Assembly: GCA_030638305.1 (NCBI GenBank)
Contig: DAOWEW010000235.1
Coordinates: 1 to 5,240, forward strand
Direction: 5' to 3'
Source of the DNA: Desulfobacteraceae bacterium
GTDB lineage: Bacteria > Desulfobacterota > Desulfobacteria > Desulfobacterales > ETH-SRB1
DNA length: 5,240 bases
The notes below the pieces were generated by a model. It saw only the letters and a program-made list of their open reading frames with translations, was not told where the DNA came from and did not search any database. Position 1 is the stretch's first letter; each line of letters starts with the position of its first letter. The translations under genes and the position numbers were made by a program. Positions 1-4,157 of this stretch are shown here, in pieces.

Positions 1-234
1 AGCTTCTGCTTCAATGCTGCGGGCACTGGCAAGAATTCGGCCGTAGGTATGCCGGGATACCTCCATCATATTTGCGGCTGTTTCCTGATCAAGGTGTTCG
101 AAATCGCTCAGCCTAATGGATTCCAGTTCTTCCACAGACATAAAAATCTCGCCGGCAACGGCTACTCCCTGAGGAACAAAAGCAGCGATGGCCGGATAGG
201 CGGATACAAATCTGGGTTTTTTGGGTCGGGGCAT
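1..234 (-). CDS. DUF134 (UPF0251) family DNA-binding protein, 3' part cut off by the window edge
   Basis: The first 78 codons read MPRPKKPRFVSAYPA, then FVPQG, then SVEELESIRLSDFEHLDQ and ETAANMMEVSRHTYGRILASAR, ending at the left edge. This is the typical opening of the DUF134/UPF0251 family: a basic MPRPKK start, an E-E-L-E-(A/S)-I/L-R-L core, and a sigma-factor-like helix-turn-helix (about residues 50-75) ending in SRxTxxRxLxSAR. Family members are small, about 100-150 residues, so roughly half is visible. The ATG at 234-232 is preceded by GGGAG at 249-245, ten bases upstream. Family knowledge suggests a transcriptional regulator, often found beside NifX/NifB-type iron-molybdenum cofactor or MinD-like ATPase genes. 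Those neighbours would lie outside this window. The palindromic promoter just upstream would suit autoregulation, but that is inference. Confidence 0.88.
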   Translation of the reverse strand, partial: MPRPKKPRFVSAYPAIAAFVPQGVAVAGEIFMSVEELESIRLSDFEHLDQETAANMMEVSRHTYGRILASARSIEAEA

Positions 235-253
235 TGAATATTTTCTCCCATTG

Positions 254-267
254 TGCTCATTTGAGCA
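254..267. promoter_or_regulatory. Palindromic operator candidate TGCTCA-TT-TGAGCA
   Basis: This is a perfect 6-2-6 inverted repeat, TGCTCATTTGAGCA. It lies directly after the -10 box and covers the predicted transcription start of the DUF134 gene, a classic place for a repressor site. A related half-site (ATGCTCATA) recurs at 306-314. The likely reader is the DUF134 protein or another dimeric regulator; this is inferred from position alone. Confidence 0.55.
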
Positions 268-268
268 T

Positions 269-297
269 AATATAAAGCTTACATTGACTGTTGTCAA
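269..297 (-). promoter_or_regulatory. Sigma70-type promoter of the DUF134 gene
   Basis: On the minus strand TTGACA (297-292) is followed after exactly 17 bases by TATATT (274-269). This is a near-consensus -35/-10 pair placed about 35 bases upstream of the DUF134 ATG. Transcription would start near position 262. No other minus-strand gene lies between it and the ATG, so it can be assigned to that gene. Confidence 0.7.
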
Positions 298-299
298 TG
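282..299. promoter_or_regulatory. Second palindrome over the -35 box, CATTGAC-TGTT-GTCAATG
   Basis: A perfect 7-4-7 inverted repeat contains the -35 hexamer TTGACA of the DUF134 promoter. Because TTGACA is itself part of the arm, some of the symmetry could be a by-product of the promoter, but the mirrored GTCAATG arm is not needed for a -35 box. It differs in sequence from the TGCTCA palindrome, so two different regulators are possible. Confidence 0.4.
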
Positions 300-317
300 A
301 AAAATATGCTCATAAGA

Positions 318-332
318 TCAAAATAATTCTCA
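318..332 (-). promoter_or_regulatory. Weak Fur-box-like sequence
   Basis: Read on the minus strand, TGAGAATTATTTTGA agrees with the 7-1-7 Fur consensus TGATAATGATTATCA at 11 of 15 positions. It lies about 20 bases upstream of the -35 box of the DUF134 promoter. In AT-rich DNA such a match can occur by chance, so this is only a candidate. Confidence 0.2.
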
Positions 333-371
333 TTGGTATTGATTTCAGCTAATTGTAATTATTTAAATTAG

Positions 372-386
372 CGCACCTTCGGCGCG
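372..386. repeat. Small GC-rich hairpin with TTC loop (REP-like)
   Basis: CGCACC pairs with GGCGCG around a TTC loop, giving five pairs and one A-C mismatch. It is preceded by AATTAGC (366-372). A sister hairpin with the complementary loop lies at 519-531, also directly after AATTAGC. No T-run follows on either strand, so it is not a standard terminator. Confidence 0.45.
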
Positions 387-391
387 GACAT

Positions 392-440
392 AAGTGCCTA
401 AAGTGAGCTAAAGTATATTAAAGTGCCTAAAGTTAAGGAA
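392..440. repeat. Imperfect tandem repeat of 9-10 bp units starting AAGT
   Basis: Five consecutive units read AAGTGCCTA, AAGTGAGCTA, AAGTATATTA, AAGTGCCTA and AAGTTAAGGA. The 13-mer AAGTGCCTAAAGT is present twice exactly, at 392-404 and 421-433. The period of nine to ten bases is close to one helix turn, so iterated protein binding is possible. A decayed intergenic repeat family is the simpler reading. Confidence 0.6.
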
Positions 441-518
441 TGCTGCCATTTTATATATTTTTTAAGACATAAATACATGAGAGGGCAATCTCTAAGAAAC
501 TTTGGCTTATCAATTAGC

Positions 519-531
519 ACGCCGAAGGCGT
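519..531. repeat. Perfect small hairpin ACGCC-GAA-GGCGT
   Basis: ACGCC pairs perfectly with GGCGT around a GAA loop (TTC on the minus strand). The preceding AATTAGC (512-518) is shared with the hairpin at 372-386. It lies about 30 bases past the stop of the minus-strand AAA+ gene and could slow RNA polymerase or protect the 3' end, but no T-run follows it on that strand. A REP-like role is as likely as termination. Confidence 0.45.
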
Positions 532-536
532 ACCAG

Positions 537-557
537 CAATTTTCAATTTTCAATTTT
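537..557. repeat. Three tandem CAATTTT heptads
   Basis: CAATTTT occurs three times without interruption at 537-543, 544-550 and 551-557, ending just before the AAA+ stop codon. A seven-base period does not divide the helix turn, and the unit is low-complexity. A slippage-prone intergenic repeat is the likely explanation. Confidence 0.7.
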
Positions 558-559
558 AT

Positions 560-1642
560 TCAGGATCTGGAATATGTCATGCTATCCTGCTGGAACTCCT
601 CAATAATTTCGTTGGTCAGGGACGGATGAATTTGCGCAATAACTTTAACAAATGTTTCTGTTGTGACCTTATAATCTTGTTTGGTTGCATACTCCACTTC
701 GAAAGCCAATTGTGCAACCTTTTGGAACATATACTCTATATCTGCTGGTGTAAATCGATCCGTAAGGGCAATAATTTGCTTGAGGTCAATATCTCCTGTA
801 TTTAGTTTGGACAAATACTGTCTCAATATAGTTTTCCGTCCCTCATCATCCAGTCCTCCAACAGGGATAATGCAGTCAAACCGTCCTGGGCGCAGCAGTG
901 CAGCATCAAGCTGTCGTATATAGTTGGTGGCGCACACCAGCAAAATCTTGTTCCCCTGGCTTTTTAGCAGAGGCACCTGTTTCAAGAACTCATTTGTGAT
1001 TGATTTGTCAATGCGGGTAGCTGTATCCCGACTGGCTGCTATTTCTTCAAACTCATCAATGAAAATGACTGCTTCTTCCAGTTGGCGAGCTTTTTCCATA
1101 ACATTGCGCAGATTGGCGCCAAGTTTGTCTGCTCCATCAGCCATGAGCATGCTGGGCGCGATTTCAATATACCACCATGACAGGACCCCTGCTATTGCTT
1201 TCACGAAATGAGTTTTTCCGGTTCCAGGCGGACCAAAAAAAATAATCGTCTTTGGGGGAACAACACCGTGTTTTCTGGCAAGTTTTTCTTCGGTTAGAGG
1301 AAGGATAATTCTGTGCTCAACCACCTGCTTGGGCGGCTGAGAATCGGAAATGGTGTCCCATATTTCCTTGCTGACTGTTTGCGCTCCCATCTCGGCAAGA
1401 ATGTCAGGCTGTTTGTAAGCCACGAATTCTTTGTGAGCCTGATCAATGTTTTCAACAAAGTCAATACATGCGGTTCGCAACCCCACGTCTCGGCCAAGTT
1501 TTTCAGACATAAGCCACTTGTGTTGTAAAATTTTCGGCCAAAGCTCTGCAGCGACATCCGGAGCAAACTTCAAGCCGCTAAGCTCAAACATCCTGGTTGA
1601 GCAGGCTTCTGGTGACGGTATATTTGTTTTATTGTTGTTCAC
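560..1642 (-). CDS. AAA+ family ATPase with an N-terminal SEKxGRDVG signature region; function unknown
   Basis: The protein has 360 residues. The AAA+ core runs from about 105 to 315: Walker A GPPGTGKT (137-144), Walker B VIFIDE (192-197), sensor 1 ATN (238-240), the second-region-of-homology arginines in LLRPGRFD (R251, R254), and a sensor 2-like helix TPADIEYMF (298-306; GADI is more usual). This is the classic AAA clade (FtsH/Cdc48/proteasomal ATPase-like), with one ATPase domain and no protease or membrane segment. The N-terminal 100 residues carry HKWLMSEKLGRDVGLRTA (41-58), which resembles a signature I know from DUF4032 proteins. The start is GTG, supported by AGGAGG at 1654-1649 six bases upstream. 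It is transcribed divergently from the DUF1566 gene and stands alone. A substrate remodelling or unfolding role follows from the clade; the substrate is unknown. Confidence 0.88.
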   Translation of the reverse strand: MNNNKTNIPSPEACSTRMFELSGLKFAPDVAAELWPKILQHKWLMSEKLGRDVGLRTACIDFVENIDQAHKEFVAYKQPDILAEMGAQTVSKEIWDTISDSQPPKQVVEHRIILPLTEEKLARKHGVVPPKTIIFFGPPGTGKTHFVKAIAGVLSWWYIEIAPSMLMADGADKLGANLRNVMEKARQLEEAVIFIDEFEEIAASRDTATRIDKSITNEFLKQVPLLKSQGNKILLVCATNYIRQLDAALLRPGRFDCIIPVGGLDDEGRKTILRQYLSKLNTGDIDLKQIIALTDRFTPADIEYMFQKVAQLAFEVEYATKQDYKVTTETFVKVIAQIHPSLTNEIIEEFQQDSMTYSRS

Positions 1643-1648
1643 GATTTA

Positions 1649-1654
1649 CCTCCT
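1649..1654 (-). promoter_or_regulatory. Ribosome binding site AGGAGG that fixes the GTG start of the AAA+ gene
   Basis: AGGAGG lies six bases (TAAATC on the minus strand) ahead of the GTG at 1642. It is a full anti-Shine-Dalgarno match at good spacing. This makes the non-ATG start credible over the internal ATG at codon 18. Confidence 0.8.
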
Positions 1655-1660
1655 GGAAAA

Positions 1661-1689
1661 ATTTTAGATCACGCAAGGGCAGATTGCAA
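1661..1689 (-). promoter_or_regulatory. Candidate sigma70-type promoter of the AAA+ gene
   Basis: On the minus strand TTGCAA (1689-1684), a 17-base spacer and TAAAAT (1666-1661) form a good -35/-10 pair. The start of transcription would fall near 1655, leaving only about a dozen leader bases that begin right at the Shine-Dalgarno sequence. This is unusually short, so the call is tentative. Confidence 0.4.
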
Positions 1690-1699
1690 GCTTTTTTAG

Positions 1700-1773
1700 T
1701 TGTCCACTAATTACACGAATTTACACTAAATAGAAACTAATGATTAGTGCTAATTCGTGAAATTAGTGGACAA
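1700..1773. repeat. Long imperfect inverted repeat (30-bp arms, 14-base loop) between divergent genes
   Basis: The left arm 1700-1729 (TTGTCCACTAATT...CACTAA) and the right arm 1744-1773 (TTAGTG...AATTAGTGGACAA) pair at 27 of 30 positions. Mismatches are at 1713/1760, 1722/1751 and 1723/1750. The arms contain the words GTCCACTAATT and CACGAATT. From memory these resemble a dispersed intergenic repeat type seen in many environmental genomes. Copies of TTTTTTAGTT flank it at 1692-1701 and 1782-1791, like a target duplication. It contains no coding sequence, so if mobile it would be a MITE-like non-autonomous element. A terminator role is unlikely because no gene ends into it. Confidence 0.75.
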
Positions 1774-1884
1774 ATTAATGTTTTTTTAGTTATATCTCTA
1801 CCTGTTATCCCGACCCAAATCTGTGCGCCTACTTGGGAACGTGAGAGGAAGATTATCACGGAGCTGGTTTGATGACGCTGTAGT

Positions 1885-1889
1885 GGAGG
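1885..1889 (+). promoter_or_regulatory. Ribosome binding site GGAGG that sets the DUF1566 start at 1895
   Basis: GGAGG is followed after five bases by the ATG at 1895. The frame is open upstream to a GTG at 1823, but that codon has no Shine-Dalgarno-like sequence ahead of it. The signal peptide also begins sensibly after 1895. The overlapping ATG at 1891 is out of frame and stops after six codons. Confidence 0.7.
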
Positions 1890-1894
1890 AATGG

Positions 1895-2941
1895 ATGGAA
1901 AAACACCCTAACGAATATTGCCGAAAGATTTCCTTTGTCTTAACTTGCAGCCGGACGATTCTTTTTTTGCTTCTTGCTTTTCTCCTTTTTCCTGGAGAAA
2001 TAAGGAAAAGTTTCGGAGCACAAGGTCGCTTTTCAGATCATTCAGATGGAACTGTTACTGACAGGCTGACCGGACTTATGTGGACAAAAAATGCCTGTCC
2101 TGCTGCTGCATGTAACTGGTTTTGCGCTCTTGATGCTGTTTCGCAACTTAATGCAAAAAAATACTGCGGCTATCTTGATTGGCGATTGCCTGACGTAAAC
2201 GAACTTGCAACTCTTATTGACAGAAGAAGGCATGCTCCGGCGCTTCCTCGCAGTCATCTTTTTTCCAATGTAAAAGTCTGGTACTGGACAAGCACCACTA
2301 CAGCCGACTACAGCAATCACGCATGGCGTATATATTTCTTTCTCGGACATATTGACTATGGACACAAACACCATATGCTCAATCATGTCTGGCCGGTACG
2401 CACCGCAAGCAGCATAGTTGATCTGATTCCAAAGACCGGACAAAATGTTTCTTGTTATGCCGGAGATGATGGGGCGCTTCAAAGTGGAAAAGTCTGGCCT
2501 GAAAAACGTTTTTACGATCATGAAAACGGGACTGTTACGGATAGTCTTTCCGGATTAATGTGGACAAAAAATGCAAACCTTCTGCACGGCAGAGGGAACT
2601 GGTCAGAGGCTAAAAAGTTTATTATGCGACTCAATGCTGAAAAGTACTGCGGTTATGAGGACTGGCGGCTTCCGAAAGTAGAGGATTTCAGAACACTGAT
2701 TGATTACAGCAGAGAAAATCCGGTGCTTCCGGATCAGCATCCATTTTTACACCCGGTTTCAGGTATATATTGGTCATCTGAGCCAAATGTTCAGAATCTT
2801 GATTATGCCTGGTGTGTAAACATGAAAAATAGCAGGGTTGATTATTATAACAAGATCAATCACGCAGAGTATGTCTGGGGAGTAAGGCAAGAGGTAAGGC
2901 CGGCATTGACCCTGTTTCTTCCTTCCTGTTTGGCCAGATAA
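1895..2941 (+). CDS. Exported protein with two DUF1566 (Lcl_C) repeats
   Basis: The chosen ATG gives 348 residues. A signal peptide is visible: basic n-region (K and R up to about residue 20), hydrophobic TILFLLLAFLLF (21-32), and a possible cleavage after SFGA (42). Two DUF1566/Lcl_C domains follow at about 44-169 and 205-331. Each has DGTVTDxLxGLMWTKNA, LNAxKYCGYxDWRLP, a TLID segment, a YW(T/S)S segment and a closing VWxVR. The linker near 179-203 (PKTGQN...CYAGDDGALQSG) is typical of this family. Such proteins are often surface or secreted in Desulfobacterota. The family is named after the C-terminal region of the Legionella collagen-like adhesin, so a carbohydrate-binding or adhesive role is possible but unproven. 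The last 17 residues are not conserved and overlap the 3' end of the convergent REC-GGDEF gene. No good promoter is visible upstream. Confidence 0.88.
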   Translation: MEKHPNEYCRKISFVLTCSRTILFLLLAFLLFPGEIRKSFGAQGRFSDHSDGTVTDRLTGLMWTKNACPAAACNWFCALDAVSQLNAKKYCGYLDWRLPDVNELATLIDRRRHAPALPRSHLFSNVKVWYWTSTTTADYSNHAWRIYFFLGHIDYGHKHHMLNHVWPVRTASSIVDLIPKTGQNVSCYAGDDGALQSGKVWPEKRFYDHENGTVTDSLSGLMWTKNANLLHGRGNWSEAKKFIMRLNAEKYCGYEDWRLPKVEDFRTLIDYSRENPVLPDQHPFLHPVSGIYWSSEPNVQNLDYAWCVNMKNSRVDYYNKINHAEYVWGVRQEVRPALTLFLPSCLAR

Positions 2942-3819
2942 AGGCATCTATCTGCTTCGTTGATTATAGCACTTGAAAATATTTTATCATCAGGGGTAGT
3001 GGAATCAATAGCGTTCACTCCAAAGCTGGCCGTGATGTGAATTGCCTTATCATTTATTTTAATTGTTCTTCCGGCAATGATATTGCGGAGTCTTTCAGCC
3101 ACGAAGCAGGCGCCTTTTAAATCTGTTTCGGGAAGTACAACTATGAATTCTTCACCCCCGTATCGGACAACCCAATCCACATCATTTCGGAGCGCTTCCT
3201 TGATACACTGGACAAATTCTTTCAATACCTGATCTCCAATCTGATGTCCGTAAGTGTCATTCACTTTTTTGAAATGATCAATGTCGCATAAAATCAGGGA
3301 GAGAGAGCGCTTGTATCTCCTTGTTCTTTTAATTTCCTCTGAAAGATGTTGATTCAGATAGCAACGATTGTATATTTTAGTGAGGGGATCAGTTATGGCC
3401 AAAACTCTGTTCTCTTCGTTTGCTTGCTTGAGGGCTCTTTCCAGCTCCAGAATGCGTATGCCGGTTTTGATACGAGCGATCAGTTCAGCATTATTAAAAG
3501 GTTTGGTCAAATAATCATCAGCGCCTGCTTCCAATCCTGACACAATATCATCTTTGGAGTCCTTTACCGTCAGGAGAACAATAAATACATAGCCTTTTGA
3601 TGTATCTTCTCTGATTGCTCTGCATAATTCCAGGCCATCCATTTCCGGCATCATCCAGTCGGTTAAGACTATGGAGAAAAATGTTTCTTTAAAAACCTCC
3701 AATGCCTTTCGTCCGTTTTCTACAGACACCACTTTATATCCCGCCTTGACAAGGGTCTTTTCAAGAAGCTTGCGTGATACGGGATCGTCTTCTGCAACAA
3801 GTATCGGTAAATGTGACAT
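2860..3819 (-). CDS. Response regulator with REC and GGDEF domains (probable diguanylate cyclase)
   Basis: The protein has 319 residues from the ATG at 3819. The receiver domain (about 5-120) has the acidic pocket E10-D11-D12, phospho-acceptor D54 in LTDWMMP, T84 and K106 in LTKPF. A short helical linker (120-142) leads to a GGDEF domain (about 143-304) with DPLTKIYNR, metal-binding D179 in CDIDHFKKVND, and the catalytic GGEEF at 221-225. GGEEF is a normal active variant, so cyclic-di-GMP synthesis from two GTP is expected. The RxxD inhibitory site five residues before GGEEF reads NDVD (212-215); its arginine is missing, though R211 is adjacent. The layout resembles WspR (one REC plus GGDEF). 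It lies 20 bases after the Hpt gene in the same operon. The final dozen residues are non-conserved and run into the DUF1566 gene. Confidence 0.94.
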   Translation of the reverse strand: MSHLPILVAEDDPVSRKLLEKTLVKAGYKVVSVENGRKALEVFKETFFSIVLTDWMMPEMDGLELCRAIREDTSKGYVFIVLLTVKDSKDDIVSGLEAGADDYLTKPFNNAELIARIKTGIRILELERALKQANEENRVLAITDPLTKIYNRCYLNQHLSEEIKRTRRYKRSLSLILCDIDHFKKVNDTYGHQIGDQVLKEFVQCIKEALRNDVDWVVRYGGEEFIVVLPETDLKGACFVAERLRNIIAGRTIKINDKAIHITASFGVNAIDSTTPDDKIFSSAIINEADRCLYLAKQEGRNRVNAGLTSCLTPQTYSA

Positions 3820-3826
3820 CAACTTC

Positions 3827-3832
3827 CCTCCT
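3827..3832 (-). promoter_or_regulatory. Ribosome binding site AGGAGG of the REC-GGDEF gene
   Basis: AGGAGG on the minus strand lies seven bases before the ATG at 3819 and four bases before an adjoining TTG at 3822. The ATG spacing is better and ATG is the preferred codon, so the start was placed at 3819. The site falls in the 20-base gap after the Hpt stop, allowing independent initiation within the operon. Confidence 0.75.
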
Positions 3833-3839
3833 TTCAGTT

Positions 3840-4157
3840 TTAGGTTGTCAAAGCCTGGGCTATCCTGTCAACTTCCTTCTTGATATTTTTAATTGCTTCA
3901 TTTGCCCCGGATAGATCTTTTTCACGAGCCTTTATTTCAACATCTTTTGCCTTTTCGGATATCGCCATAAAGCCGAGATTTCCTGATGCTCCTTTGATGG
4001 AATGGACAGCTTCAACGACTTGCTGTGTATCTTCTTGATCAATTGCTGAACGTAATTTATGAAGATCGGTATCGCTTATTTCCAAAAAAAGTTCTACTAT
4101 TTCCCGAAACTCATCTTCCTCTAACCCCAGATTTTCCGCTAATTCCTTAAAATTCAT
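3840..4157 (-). CDS. Stand-alone histidine phosphotransfer (Hpt) protein
   Basis: The protein has 105 residues and starts MNFKELAENLGLEEDEF. It is a single all-helical Hpt domain. The phosphorylatable histidine is H52 in AVHSIKGASGNLG, matching the family pattern HxxKGxxxxxG. Charged helices follow (AKDVEIKAREKDL, then IKNIKKEVDRIA), as in the four-helix bundle. There is no kinase, receiver or membrane segment, and the length is that of a free Hpt. It would pass phosphate between a hybrid histidine kinase encoded elsewhere and a receiver. The REC-GGDEF product of the next gene is the obvious partner by position. Its ATG overlaps the TGA of the preceding MetF-MetV gene as ATGA. An upstream in-frame start would extend it by 20 residues into that gene, but the Shine-Dalgarno at 4168-4163 fits the shorter form. 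Confidence 0.9.
   Translation of the reverse strand: MNFKELAENLGLEEDEFREIVELFLEISDTDLHKLRSAIDQEDTQQVVEAVHSIKGASGNLGFMAISEKAKDVEIKAREKDLSGANEAIKNIKKEVDRIAQALTT

Larger units (their letters stand above)
340..559. other. Repeat-rich intergenic DNA with no convincing gene
   Basis: Between the DUF134 promoter region and the stop codon of the AAA+ gene no reading frame resembles a known protein. The stretch contains an inverted pair GCTAATT (348-354) / AATTAGC (366-372), two small GC-rich hairpins each directly preceded by AATTAGC, an imperfect tandem repeat and three CAATTTT heptads. The remaining 441-511 is AT-rich and shows no clear structure. The layout looks like accumulated intergenic repeats rather than a decayed gene. 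Confidence 0.5.

Noticed and set aside
519..531. Intrinsic terminator for the AAA+ gene
   Set aside because: The stem is perfect but only five pairs long, and no T-run follows it on the minus strand, so it does not meet the standard pattern.
423..629. Plus-strand frame of 68 codons starting at a GTG
   Set aside because: It begins inside the tandem AAGT repeat, runs through the hairpin and CAATTTT heptads, and ends antisense to the AAA+ gene. It has no Shine-Dalgarno sequence and no recognisable family.
560..1642. Defence-system ATPase
   Set aside because: No nuclease, protease, reverse transcriptase or other effector lies next to it, and flanking genes are unrelated in direction and type. 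The sequence gives no support for a defence role.
1700..1787. Hairpin plus T-run as a plus-strand terminator
   Set aside because: The T-run begins eight bases after the stem and no plus-strand gene lies upstream to be terminated. A repeat element explains the structure better.
1823..1894. 24-residue N-terminal extension of the DUF1566 protein from a GTG
   Set aside because: There is no ribosome binding site at the GTG, and the extension would place charged residues far ahead of the signal peptide. GGAGG five bases before the ATG at 1895 is a better start.
2042..2521. 159-codon open frame antisense to the DUF1566 gene
   Set aside because: It is antisense to a gene with clear twin domains, shows no family resemblance, and is explained by the codon bias of the sense strand.
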